This document shows positions 25,357-34,689 of a stretch of 64,000 nucleotides of DNA, one piece after another. Where the stretch lies: contig CAXUHG010000002.1 of the NCBI GenBank assembly GCA_964250805.1, forward strand, positions 1-64,000. The letters run 5' to 3'. Position numbers and translations under genes: made by a program. Position 1 is the stretch's first letter. Every line of letters starts with the position of its first letter. Origin of the DNA: JBBQVS01 sp964250805 (GTDB taxonomy: Bacteria; Chloroflexota; Ktedonobacteria; Ktedonobacterales; Ktedonobacteraceae). The notes beneath the pieces were generated by a model, which saw nothing but the letters and a program-made list of their open reading frames with translations, was not told the origin of the DNA and ran no database searches.

Positions 25357-27048
25357 CTATGAGACAGGATGCAGGTTCAACATCACAACCGCATTATCAG
25401 GTGTATCGAACGGTGCGGGAGACGCATATGCGTTCTCAGCAGTGGGCCAGCCTGTAAAGCGTGCCGTTGTGTACTCGTTCCAGGTCGCACCATAGACAAG
25501 CGGAATGCTCGGCACCTGCTCGACCATGATCTTCTGAATGCCTGCAATCGCCTGTTGCTGCACCGTAGGATCGGTCGAGGTCGCATACTGGTTGAGCAAC
25601 TGGTCGGTCGCAGGATCACTCCAGCGTTCCCAGTTCGAGGTCGCCGATTGACCAAGCGGCTTGGTATTGGTGCTGTTGAGCATCGAATTGTACAGGTAGT
25701 AGGGGGTCGGTCCCGCATTGGTCCAAGAGATGACAGCATCGAAGGAGCCGGTTTGCATCGCGCTAAAGTAGGCGTTGAACGACACTGCGTTCACCTTAGA
25801 ATCAATGCCAATTGCCTTGAGGTTGTTCGTCATAATCTGACAGTCCGTCACCCAGTCAGTCCAGCCGTTGACTACATTAATGTTAAAGGAAAGCTTTTTA
25901 CCACTGGCATCGGCATAGATACCATCGCTGCCCTTCTTGAAACCAGCACTCTCTAGCAACTGCGTGGACTTAGCAGTGTCAACTGCGAAGGTCGAGTTGG
26001 CGTAGTCCGACGAGAGGAAGCTCTTGTTCGACGGGAGAACTAATGCAGTTGGGCTAGAGACAGGCTCGTAGCCGCTCTCACCTACTTTGTACATCTGGTC
26101 ACGGTCAAGGGCACTACTAATCGCCTGACGAACCGCGAGTTTGTTGAAGGGAGCCTTCGCCGTATTCAGGTAAAGCATCACGACGTTTCTCGCTGGGAAC
26201 CAGTAGTGATTGTGCTGGGGGTCACGATTGACATAGGTCTTCTGCACATCGGGAGTGAACAAACCTGTCCAGTCCAGATCCCCACGAGACAAGACGAGTT
26301 CAGCACCCGTGTTCGAGGTAAAGGAGGGATACTTGAGTTCGGACACCTCTGGTTTGCCGGGCTGCCAGTAGCTAGCATTCTTGGCATAGTCGAGCAGTTG
26401 AGGAGAGAACGATTTGAGTTTGAAGGGACCGGTCCCAATAGGATTGGTATCAGCGTATTTCGTGGGATCCCCCACGCTGGCCCACTGGTGTTTGGGAAGA
26501 ATCCACGTCTGACCGCCCAAGTACCAGAGAATGGGAGTGTAGGCTTTCTTAAAAGTCACAACCACTGTGTTGGCGTCGGGGGCACTCACCTGATCGGTGT
26601 ACTGCCAGATACCACCACTATCGGCGGCGGGGTACTGCTTGAGTTCGTTCAAGGTGAAGACCACATCGTCGGAGGTGAAGGCTTGCCCATCGCTCCACTT
26701 GACGCCTTGACGCAGGTTCAAGGTCAGCGTTTTCGCATCCGTTGAAAACTTATAGCTTTGGGCCAACCAGGGCTTGATGCTGCCATCCATGCGGTTGAAA
26801 AAGAGTAGCGTTTCGTAAACAGGACCCGTCACTCCATCGCTTGCCGTTGGGGCATAGGGGCTGAAATTATCCACAAAATCGCCCTTTGGACCTGTTGATA
26901 GAGTAAGAACGGAGTTCTTTGCTCCGCCCTTAGAGGCGGTACCACCACCACAAGCCGAGAGGAGCAGGACGAGAATCACCAAGAGCGATGAGACTAGCAT
27001 TCCTGTTCTCGTTTTCGAGCGAGACAATGTAAATAGGGAATTAGACAT
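25357..27048 (-). CDS. ABC substrate-binding lipoprotein, family 5 (SBP_bac_5)
   Basis: 563 residues from ATG 27048, chosen for the SD AGGAGG just upstream; an 89-residue upstream extension in frame is not protein-like. Signal and lipobox are KTRTGMLVSSLLVILVLLLS-AC near residue 32. Family 5 blocks are AQSYKFSTDAKTLTLNLRQG, VKWSDGQAFTSDDVVFTLNE, NPIGTGPFKLKSF and the C-terminal QQQAIAGIQKIMVEQVPSIP. Although the family is best known for peptides, members such as Thermotoga CbtA bind cello-oligosaccharides. The LacI gene upstream and GH1 gene downstream favour a beta-glucoside ligand. Confidence 0.9.
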   Translation of the reverse strand: MSNSLFTLSRSKTRTGMLVSSLLVILVLLLSACGGGTASKGGAKNSVLTLSTGPKGDFVDNFSPYAPTASDGVTGPVYETLLFFNRMDGSIKPWLAQSYKFSTDAKTLTLNLRQGVKWSDGQAFTSDDVVFTLNELKQYPAADSGGIWQYTDQVSAPDANTVVVTFKKAYTPILWYLGGQTWILPKHQWASVGDPTKYADTNPIGTGPFKLKSFSPQLLDYAKNASYWQPGKPEVSELKYPSFTSNTGAELVLSRGDLDWTGLFTPDVQKTYVNRDPQHNHYWFPARNVVMLYLNTAKAPFNKLAVRQAISSALDRDQMYKVGESGYEPVSSPTALVLPSNKSFLSSDYANSTFAVDTAKSTQLLESAGFKKGSDGIYADASGKKLSFNINVVNGWTDWVTDCQIMTNNLKAIGIDSKVNAVSFNAYFSAMQTGSFDAVISWTNAGPTPYYLYNSMLNSTNTKPLGQSATSNWERWSDPATDQLLNQYATSTDPTVQQQAIAGIQKIMVEQVPSIPLVYGATWNEYTTARFTGWPTAENAYASPAPFDTPDNAVVMLNLHPVS

Positions 27049-27146
27049 TACGGAAAACCTCCTCGTATTGAATGTAGTGTACGAGCTAGACCCGTACCTT
27101 AACAGGATCAACCATTGATCCGTAAAAGCAACAATGATAACGAGAA

Positions 27147-28301
27147 TTACGTCCCTTGCCGTGGGACATTCGAGGTTGGGACCGCCAAAGAATGAGGAGA
27201 ACCACAAGAAGCACGCACTACAAGATGAGTAGCAAATCGAACACGAATAGGTTGCGCAGCACCATTCCCAACACCTTCGCTGGATGCATCGAGAGGAGAT
27301 GGGGAGGGGGAAACCCATCTCTTCTCAACGCCAACAGGAGGTACGGGAGTATCGAGCAAGGAAAGTAAGACTTGGATGCCACGTTGCCCCATTTCGTAGA
27401 AAGGTTGTCTGACGGTAGTAAGAGCTGGACGAATGTGCGCCGAAGACGAGATATCGTCGAATCCAACGAGTGCGACATCCGTCGGAACCTGAATATCTTG
27501 CTCCTCAGCCGCCGCAAGTACTCCATAGGCCATCTGATCATTACTCGCGAAAATAGCTGTTGGTCTCTGCTCTTTAGGCAGAGTCAGCAGTGCGTTCGCC
27601 GCGACTCTTCCGCCATGAGGAGTAAAGTCGCCTTGAGCAATCAGTTGCTCATCCACAGGAATACCGGCCTCAGTGAGTGCTTGCACATATCCTTCATAGC
27701 GCTCATGAGAGCAAAGATAGGAAACGGGACCTTGAATATATGCAATACGCCGATGACCAAGAGCGATAAGGTGTTGCACAGCCTCATAGCCTCCCATACA
27801 ATTATCGGCTCCCACCCAGGGAATATCGGCATCCGGCTTCTCCTGGTCGTCGATAGCAACCACGGGAAATCCGCTCTTATGCAACTGAGCTAAGTGGTGC
27901 ATAGACTCTCCAAGAAACATTGCAAGAAGCCCTGCTGTCAACTGAGTTGCCAGAATGTTGTCGATGAGACGACTCTTGTCCTTGCCATGCATGGTCCGGT
28001 TCGCGCTGTACAGCACGAGTTCATAGGGAGTTTGCTCGATAGTTTCGGCAACACCACGTAGGACATCTTGAATAAAGGGTTGCGTAAACGAGGGAATAAG
28101 CACACCGATCAGGCGGCTTGTTCCACGCGCAAGATTGGAGGCGGCAACGCTTGGAACAAAGTTTTGTTCTTCCACGATGCGTAAAATACGTTCGCGGGTC
28201 GCAGGGTCTACGTCTGGCTTGTGGTTCAGCACACGCGAGACGGTCGCCTTGGACACTCCTGCCAAGCGAGCGATATCACCGATTGTAGCCTTCCCCGACA
28301 T
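27147..28301 (-). CDS. LacI-family regulator of the family 5 ABC-GH1 locus
   Basis: 384 residues from ATG 28301, preferred over an ATG five codons earlier that lies on the SD GGAGG. The HTH is TIGDIARLAGVSKATVSRVLNHKPDV at residues 6-31. The effector domain shows LGHRRIAYIQGP, AIFASNDQMAYGVL, VALVGFDD and LTTVRQPFYEMG. A Pro/Ser-rich insertion (about 330-350, VSPSPSPLDASS) interrupts the C-terminal end, which is unusual for LacI proteins. It is followed 98 bp later by the SBP gene on the same strand. Probably senses a beta-glucoside. Confidence 0.92.
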   Translation of the reverse strand: MSGKATIGDIARLAGVSKATVSRVLNHKPDVDPATRERILRIVEEQNFVPSVAASNLARGTSRLIGVLIPSFTQPFIQDVLRGVAETIEQTPYELVLYSANRTMHGKDKSRLIDNILATQLTAGLLAMFLGESMHHLAQLHKSGFPVVAIDDQEKPDADIPWVGADNCMGGYEAVQHLIALGHRRIAYIQGPVSYLCSHERYEGYVQALTEAGIPVDEQLIAQGDFTPHGGRVAANALLTLPKEQRPTAIFASNDQMAYGVLAAAEEQDIQVPTDVALVGFDDISSSAHIRPALTTVRQPFYEMGQRGIQVLLSLLDTPVPPVGVEKRWVSPSPSPLDASSEGVGNGAAQPIRVRFATHLVVRASCGSPHSLAVPTSNVPRQGT

Positions 28302-28327
28302 ACAATAAGCCTCCATTTTCGGAAACG

Positions 28328-28341
28328 CGTAACCGATTACG
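28328..28341. promoter_or_regulatory. LacI-type operator upstream of the regulator gene
   Basis: CGTAACCGATTACG, an imperfect palindrome with 5-bp perfect arms and a central CG, 27 bp upstream of the LacI ATG. Autoregulation is inferred. A partial copy, GTTACGAA, follows. Confidence 0.5.
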
Positions 28342-28560
28342 GTATCAGTTACGAATTAAGTATACTGATAGAAGTCGATGTTGTCAAGTCGAAATTATTC
28401 CGAAAAATCACTCGATTGCAAATAAATTTCGTTTACCATGAAGTAAGTACTCCTTAACTTGCATTTTATAATGATAGAGAAATGGCTCTACATATAGAAA
28501 ATTGCAATAAAGCCTCCGAATAACCTCTTCAAAAGGTTTGGTGTCCATAATTATTTTTTC

Positions 28561-28641
28561 CGAAAATTTTTGGCAAAATAGTACCAATTTTCGTAAAATC
28601 AGAAAATTACCCTTGACATAAAGTCTCTTTCAAAATACAAT
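28561..28641 (+). promoter_or_regulatory. Promoter of the secreted beta-helix gene
   Basis: Consensus TTGACA (28613-28618), 17-bp spacer, TACAAT (28636-28641), leaving a leader of about 170 nt. An AT-rich inverted repeat CGAAAATTTTTGG / CCAATTTTCG (28561-28592) lies just upstream, in activator position. The rest of 28342-28560 is AT-rich with no gene seen. Confidence 0.8.
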
Positions 28642-28818
28642 CATAAAAGAAATAAGTTAATGATTGGAGAAAGGAGCTATTCGCGCATTTGTTTCCGTTA
28701 TGAGAACAGGACATCAATTCGTCCTGGCAACATAACTGAATAGAATACAAGAACTACGAATGAGTCGTCGCGTCTACAATGTTTTTGTAATGTAGAGTCT
28801 TTCGTGGAGGAAAGAGAT

Positions 28819-31095
28819 ATGAAATTTGCATGGCGGCTTCGTTTCACAATTTTAGCCAGTTTTTTTGTGCTGGCAGGTGTATTAGGAGTGTTCAGCAACA
28901 AAATGCTTCCTCGAATACATGCTGCGGCGGCGAGCGGCACATCTGTTCAGATCAATGCCGGAGGTAACGCTACCTCCCCCTTTATCGCCGACACCGACTT
29001 TAGCGGTGGCTCTACCGCGAATTCAGGCAATACCATTGACACCAGCGGAGTGAGCAATCCTGCTCCACAGGCTGTCTACCAGTCCAACCGCTACGGTAAC
29101 TTCACATACACTGTTCCCAATCTCACGCCCAACGCAAGCTACACGGTAAATTTGCATTTCGCAGAGACGTATTGGACACAGGCGGGAATAAGAGTGTTCA
29201 ACGTTATCATCAATGGGCAAACGCTACTCAGCAACTTTGACATCATCGGCGCGGCTGGTGCAGCTAACAAGGCGGTCGTCAAGCAACTTGCCGTTACTGC
29301 TGATGGAAATGGCACGCTTACCATCCAGTTTGTCACTGTCAAAGATAATGCTCAGGTGAACGGTATCGAGATACTTGGCGGAACGTCGTCAACTCCCACA
29401 CCAACGCCAACATCATCGCTTCCCACACCAACACCAACGCCAACATCTGGAACACCCGACCTGGGACCCAACGTTCTTATCTTCGACCCTTCAATGTCTA
29501 GTGCAGCGATTCAAAGCCAGTTGGACTCGGCATTCAAGCAACAGGAAACCAATCAATTCGGCACGAATCGCTATGCCCTGCTCTTCAAACCGGGGAGCTA
29601 TAACGTGAACGTCAACCTCGGCTTTTACGAACAGGCACTGGGTCTGGGATATCTTCCCGATGCTGTCACAATCAACGGTGTCGTCAACGTCACGGCTGGC
29701 TGGAACGGAGGTAACGCAACTCAGAACTTCTGGCGTGGTGCAGAGAACATGAAGATAGCTCCTCCATCTGGTAGTGACACATGGGCTGTAGCGCAGGCTG
29801 GTCCCCTACGTCGTGTGGATGTACAAGGGAATCTGGTACTGAACGACAATGAAGGATGGGCAAGTGGCGGCTTCCTTGCTGATAGTAACGTCTCTGGTCA
29901 AGTGCAGTCTGGCTCTCAGCAGCAATGGATGTCCAGAAACGATTCGTTGGGAAGTTGGGTAGGAGGCGTCTGGAACATGGTATTCGTAGGAGTGAACGGT
30001 GCCCCTGCTGCCAGTTTCCCCAACCCACCTGAAACGGTCGTGAATCAAGCACCTGTCGTGCGCGAAAAGCCGTTCCTCTACATCGACTCATCTGGCAACT
30101 ATCAGGTCTTTGTGCCCGCGCTTCGGACAAACTCGCAAGGCACGAGTTGGGCTAATGGGTCGCCAGCAGGAACATCTCTGCCCATCAGCCAGTTCTATAT
30201 TGCGAAACCGGGTGATACTGCTGACACGATCAACAGTGCCCTCTCACAAGGAAAGAACTTGCTGTTCACACCTGGCATTTATCACCTCAGCAACACCATC
30301 AATGTGACACGAGCCAACACTGTCGTCCTCGGTCTTGGTCTAGCCACGCTCATTCCAGACAATGGTACGATCCCCATGAGCGTCGCCGATGTCGATGGCG
30401 TGTCGATTGCTGGGCTGCTCTTCGATGCTGGTCCGGTAAACTCTCCGATCCTGTTGCAGGTCGGTCCAACTGGAGCTACGCAAGATCATACAGCCAACCC
30501 AACTCTGTTGAGCGACGTTTTCTTCAGAATTGGTGGGGCTGGTGTCGGAAAAGCAACGCAGAGTCTGGTCATCAACAGCAACAATGTCATTGCCGATGAA
30601 CTGTGGCTCTGGCGTGCTGATCACGGTAACAGTGGCACTGTTGGGTGGACGATCAACACAGCTACCAATGGCTTGGTTGTGAATGGCAACAATGTCACGG
30701 CCTATGGCCTCTTCATCGAGCATTATCAGCAGTACAACGTCATTTGGAACGGCAATGGTGGTCGAACCTACTTCTTCCAGAATGAGCTTCCCTATGATGC
30801 TCCTAATCAAGCGGCCTGGATGAACGGGAGCGTCGATGGGTATGCAGCCTACAAGGTGGCGGATTCTGTCACCAGCCATGAGGCATGGGGGGTAGGTAGC
30901 TACTGCTACTTCAACGTTGATACATCCCTAATCGAGGATCATTCTTTTGAAGTACCGAACACGCCAGGAGTCAAGTTCCACGATCTGGTCACTGTTTCGC
31001 TGGGCGGTGTGGGCACCATCAGTCACATCATCAATAGCACTGGTGGTCCATCAAACTCAAGTAACACAAACGCCTACCTCGTAAGCTATCCGTAA
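28819..31095 (+). CDS. Secreted malectin plus right-handed beta-helix protein
   Basis: 758 residues from ATG 28819 (SD GGAGGA at 28806-28811). Signal peptide to about residue 40 (HAAAASG). Malectin-like module about 42-190 (VQINAGG... to VNGIEILGG), Thr/Pro linker about 192-212, then a domain of some 540 residues with FKPGSYNVNVNLGFYEQALG, REKPFLYIDSSG, LLFTPGIYHLSNTINVTR, ANTVVLGLGLATLIPDNG and NVTAYGLFIEHYQQYNVIWN. This reads as a beta-helix of the pectate-lyase-3/GH55-like superfamily. Homologues are often mislabelled adenylyl cyclase or F5/8-type protein. A polysaccharide-active role is inferred from the fold and binding module; the substrate is unknown. Confidence 0.82.
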   Translation: MKFAWRLRFTILASFFVLAGVLGVFSNKMLPRIHAAAASGTSVQINAGGNATSPFIADTDFSGGSTANSGNTIDTSGVSNPAPQAVYQSNRYGNFTYTVPNLTPNASYTVNLHFAETYWTQAGIRVFNVIINGQTLLSNFDIIGAAGAANKAVVKQLAVTADGNGTLTIQFVTVKDNAQVNGIEILGGTSSTPTPTPTSSLPTPTPTPTSGTPDLGPNVLIFDPSMSSAAIQSQLDSAFKQQETNQFGTNRYALLFKPGSYNVNVNLGFYEQALGLGYLPDAVTINGVVNVTAGWNGGNATQNFWRGAENMKIAPPSGSDTWAVAQAGPLRRVDVQGNLVLNDNEGWASGGFLADSNVSGQVQSGSQQQWMSRNDSLGSWVGGVWNMVFVGVNGAPAASFPNPPETVVNQAPVVREKPFLYIDSSGNYQVFVPALRTNSQGTSWANGSPAGTSLPISQFYIAKPGDTADTINSALSQGKNLLFTPGIYHLSNTINVTRANTVVLGLGLATLIPDNGTIPMSVADVDGVSIAGLLFDAGPVNSPILLQVGPTGATQDHTANPTLLSDVFFRIGGAGVGKATQSLVINSNNVIADELWLWRADHGNSGTVGWTINTATNGLVVNGNNVTAYGLFIEHYQQYNVIWNGNGGRTYFFQNELPYDAPNQAAWMNGSVDGYAAYKVADSVTSHEAWGVGSYCYFNVDTSLIEDHSFEVPNTPGVKFHDLVTVSLGGVGTISHIINSTGGPSNSSNTNAYLVSYP

Positions 31096-31103
31096 CGTTT
31101 TTT

Positions 31104-31226
31104 GTAGGGACCGATTTATCGCGTCCGAGGGATGGGGTTGGGGAGGGGAACACGCGGGCAATGATTCGATATGATGACGAATGCCCCACTACCCCACCCC
31201 TCGGACGCGATAAATCGGTCCCTACG
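31104..31226. repeat. Dispersed inverted repeat element, family A copy 2
   Basis: The arms start GTAGGGACCGATTTATCGCG and continue TCCGAGG, then a purine-rich GGGATGGGG stretch, about 40 bp in all with few mismatches (31104-31143; 31183-31226). It separates two secreted-enzyme genes. The frame running through it upstream of 31282 is not coding. Confidence 0.85.
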
Positions 31227-31281
31227 AAAACCTATCGCCAGAAAAAAAGTACGCTGTTGTCTATTTTTCCAAGGAGATGTC

Positions 31282-34200
31282 ATGGATGCAAACCCTTCGA
31301 GTGCTATGAGGCACCGCAAATCTGTTCGATGGCTGATCGGGATATTCACAATACTCAGTATCACAGTTGGAATCCTTGTAGCCTCTTTTTCCCCGACATT
31401 TATTCGTAGCGTGAGAGCAGTTTCGTCTGCTGGTACCACCACCATACAAATCAATGCTGGTGGCTCTGCTGCTAATCCCTTCGTTGCCGATGTGGACTTT
31501 AATGGTGGCGCCGTTGGTGCAAGCACAAGTAGCACGATTGCGACCACAGGCGTAAGCAACCCTGCACCTCAGGCAGTTTATCAGACGAATCGCATTGGCC
31601 CCACTTTCAGTTATAGTATTCCCAATCTTACGTCTGGTGCTTCCTACACGGTACGCCTGCACTTCGCTGAAACGTATTGGACACAGACGGGACAACGCGT
31701 TTTCAACGTTAGCATCAATAATCAGTCGGTACTCAGCAAGTTTGATATCCTGGCTACTGCCGGAGGACAAAATAAAGCGACCGTGCAGCAGTTTACTGGC
31801 ACGGCGGACAGCAGTGGGACGATCACGATTCAGTTTACATCCGTGGTCGATCAAGCTCAGGTCAACGGTATCGAGGTACTAGGCGGTACTGGCTCTACAC
31901 CTACGCCAACTCCCACATCCACGTCCGCACCTCCTCCGACGCCTACGCCAACTGGCAACTGGACTCCCGTGTGGAGCGACAATTTTGCTGGCGCGGCTGG
32001 CAGTACCCCATCAGCAACGAACTGGATTGAGGATACTGGAACAAGTTCTCCAGGTGGTCCGGCGAACTGGGGTACTGGCGAGGTCGAGACCATGAGCAAC
32101 TCGACGAATAACGTCTACCTCGACGGCAACAATCATCTCAACATCACTGCGCTCAACAACAACGGTGCGTGGACATCAGGTCGTATCGAAACACAGCGTA
32201 GCGACTTCGCGGCTCCCGCTGGTGGTATGCTGAAGATATCATCATCGCTCAAACAGCCCAATCCCGCGAACGGTCTGGGCTACTGGCCCGCCTTCTGGAC
32301 GCTGGGTTCGGGGAATCGCACAAGTGGGCAGGCATGGCCCGGAGTCGGCGAGGTAGACATCATGGAGGATGTCAACGCACGCAACGAAACGGCTGCAACA
32401 CTGCATTGTGGGACCGATCCGGGTGGTCCCTGTAATGAACCCAACGGCTTTGGTAGTGGACTGGCTACCTGCAACGGCTGTCAAACCGATTATCATACCT
32501 ATACTGAAATCATTGACCGCACTCAATCGGACGAGCAGATTCGCTGGTATCTCGACAATCAGCAGATTTGGATTGTGCGCGAGAGTCAGGTTGGTGTTAG
32601 CACATGGCAAGCAGCGGTCGATCACGGTTTTTTCATCATCTTCGACCTCGCTATCGGTGGAGCATTCCCCAACGGCGTTTGTGGCTGCACCTCGCCTACC
32701 AGCGCAACATCCTCTGGTGGCACGTTAAGCATCGCATCCGTCAATGTCTCTCAGATGACGGGTACGCCACCACCAGCATTGACGACGCCACCCACACCAA
32801 CAACACCGAGCGTGGTCTCTGTAACTGGTACTCAGGGTCAGTGGCAACTCAACGTGAATGGCTCTCCCTATCAGGTGAAAGGTGTTACGTGGGGACCTCC
32901 AACTGATGCAGCTCCGGCATATATGCCTGATCTACAGTCGATGGGAGTCAATACTGTACGCACATGGGGCACCGATGCCACGACGTTGCCGCTTCTCAAC
33001 TCGGCTTCGGCTTACGGTATCAAGGTCATCAACGGCTTCTGGCTAGGTCAGGGCAATGACTACCTCAATGACACGAACTACAAAACGACCCAGCTCACCA
33101 CAATTGAGAATTGGGTGAATACATACAAGAACAATCCCGGCGTCCTCATGTGGGACGTTGGCAACGAGGTTCTGCTCAACCTGCAAAATACCTATTCGGG
33201 TACGCAGTTGGAGCAGGAGCGCAACGCCTATGCCCAGTATATCGATCAGGTTGCTCAGGCGATTCACTCGATTGATCCCAACCATCCAGTAACGTCAACC
33301 GATGCCTGGACGGGTGCATGGGTATATTACAAGGCGAACTCGCCACATCTCGACCTATACGCGGTAAACTCGTATGGCAAAGCCTGCTCCGTTAAACAGG
33401 ACTGGCTCAGTGGTGGCTATACGAAGCCATATATCGTCACCGAGTCTGGACCTGCTGGTGAGTGGGAGGTGCCCAACGACGCAAACGGCGTGCCCACTGA
33501 GCCGACTGATGTTCAGAAGAGCCAGGGCTACCAGACCGCATGGAACTGTATCGTTGGTCACACTGGAGTCGCATTTGGTGCAACGCTCTTCAACTATGGT
33601 ATCGAGAACGACTTTGGCGGCGTTTGGTTCAACTTGATAACGGGTCACTGGAACCGACTCTCCTACTATGCGGTGAAACAACTTTATAGTGGGCAGAGTT
33701 CGCCGAATACACCACCTGTCATCTCAAGCATGTCACTCAGTCAGACGAGTGTTCCGGCGAAAAGTCAGTTCACCGTCAACGTCAACGTCAGCGACCCCAA
33801 TGGCGACCCGTTGCGCTATCACCTGATGCTCAGTAGTAAGTACGTCGATCAAAATACTGGGCTACAGAACGCGACATTTTCCCAAACGGGTGCAAGTTCA
33901 TTCTCGGTAACTGCACCAGGGACGTTGGGGACATGGAAGGTGTATGTCTACGCCTACGATGGACAGGGCAATGTTGGTATCGAGACGCTCTCGTTCAAGG
34001 TTATTCCACCTCCAGTCAACGGGACGAATGTCGCTCTTGGTAAGCCAACAACTGCATCTTCCTTCCAATCTACTGGAAATGGTGCGCCCTATCCAGCATC
34101 GAATGCAACCGATGGAAACTTTTCAACACGCTGGGCCAGCGATTGGAGCGATCCACAATGGTTGCAGGTCGATCTTGGACAAAAGACCACGATCAACCAC

Positions 34201-34419
34201 ATTCAACTAGCCTGGGAAGCCAGCTACGCTCAGGCATATCAGATTCAGGTTTCTGATGATGGTACGACGTGGACGCCGATCTACTCAACCACAACCGGAA
34301 CTGGTGGAGTTGACGACTTCAACGTCACTGGCTCAGGTAGGTACGTTCGCATGTATGGAACACAGCGAGGAACAACGTATGGTTACTCGCTCTATGAATT
34401 CGGAATCTACACCTCATAA
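31282..34419 (+). CDS. Secreted double-catalytic enzyme: malectin, GH16, clan GH-A, F5/8C
   Basis: 1045 residues from ATG 31282 (SD AAGGAG). Signal/anchor about 12-45. Malectin-like module 52-203; Thr/Pro linker 205-223. GH16 beta-jelly roll about 227-492 with the catalytic triad E357-V-D359-IM-E362, typical of beta-1,3-glucanases. A second, TIM-barrel domain about 510-806 (YQVKGVTWGP, MGVNTVRTWG) has probable acid/base E629 in DVGNEV and nucleophile E721 in VTESGPAG, resembling GH5/GH2-like clan GH-A enzymes. An Ig-like domain (about 810-908) and an F5/8 type C/CBM32 module (913-1044) follow. Two retaining catalytic domains in one chain suggest sequential attack on one beta-glucan or on a composite wall. 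Confidence 0.87.
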   Translation: MDANPSSAMRHRKSVRWLIGIFTILSITVGILVASFSPTFIRSVRAVSSAGTTTIQINAGGSAANPFVADVDFNGGAVGASTSSTIATTGVSNPAPQAVYQTNRIGPTFSYSIPNLTSGASYTVRLHFAETYWTQTGQRVFNVSINNQSVLSKFDILATAGGQNKATVQQFTGTADSSGTITIQFTSVVDQAQVNGIEVLGGTGSTPTPTPTSTSAPPPTPTPTGNWTPVWSDNFAGAAGSTPSATNWIEDTGTSSPGGPANWGTGEVETMSNSTNNVYLDGNNHLNITALNNNGAWTSGRIETQRSDFAAPAGGMLKISSSLKQPNPANGLGYWPAFWTLGSGNRTSGQAWPGVGEVDIMEDVNARNETAATLHCGTDPGGPCNEPNGFGSGLATCNGCQTDYHTYTEIIDRTQSDEQIRWYLDNQQIWIVRESQVGVSTWQAAVDHGFFIIFDLAIGGAFPNGVCGCTSPTSATSSGGTLSIASVNVSQMTGTPPPALTTPPTPTTPSVVSVTGTQGQWQLNVNGSPYQVKGVTWGPPTDAAPAYMPDLQSMGVNTVRTWGTDATTLPLLNSASAYGIKVINGFWLGQGNDYLNDTNYKTTQLTTIENWVNTYKNNPGVLMWDVGNEVLLNLQNTYSGTQLEQERNAYAQYIDQVAQAIHSIDPNHPVTSTDAWTGAWVYYKANSPHLDLYAVNSYGKACSVKQDWLSGGYTKPYIVTESGPAGEWEVPNDANGVPTEPTDVQKSQGYQTAWNCIVGHTGVAFGATLFNYGIENDFGGVWFNLITGHWNRLSYYAVKQLYSGQSSPNTPPVISSMSLSQTSVPAKSQFTVNVNVSDPNGDPLRYHLMLSSKYVDQNTGLQNATFSQTGASSFSVTAPGTLGTWKVYVYAYDGQGNVGIETLSFKVIPPPVNGTNVALGKPTTASSFQSTGNGAPYPASNATDGNFSTRWASDWSDPQWLQVDLGQKTTINHIQLAWEASYAQAYQIQVSDDGTTWTPIYSTTTGTGGVDDFNVTGSGRYVRMYGTQRGTTYGYSLYEFGIYTS

Positions 34420-34506
34420 CCGCGACGTGTTGAGGGTCAATGGCGGATTGCTCGCTGCTAATCCGCCATCTGACCCCTACTAGTCTACCAATGTTGCTTC
34501 TTCGGT

Positions 34507-34648
34507 TTTTCGTAGGGACCAGATTTATCGCGTCCGTAGGCTCAATAAATTGAGCGAAATCCTTGTCAATCTTGTCTATAAGCCGTATCAGGCATGATCT
34601 CGCGTGATAAATCACACACGGACGCGATAAATCTGGTCCCTACGAAAA
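34507..34648. repeat. Dispersed inverted repeat element, family A copy 3
   Basis: Perfect 31-bp arms (34507-34537; 34618-34648), core GTAGGGACCAGATTTATCGC. The enclosed 80 bp contains a further CGCGTGATAAATC fragment, as if part of an arm had been duplicated. Between the GH16/GH-A and GH3 genes. Confidence 0.9.
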
Positions 34649-34689
34649 CCTCTTAAATAGAGACGGACCCTTTCTGATAAGGAGGTCGT

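Noticed and set aside
31171..31281. N-terminal extension of the GH16/GH-A protein
   Set aside because: It translates repeat element A2; the SD AAGGAG and a signal sequence support the start at 31282.
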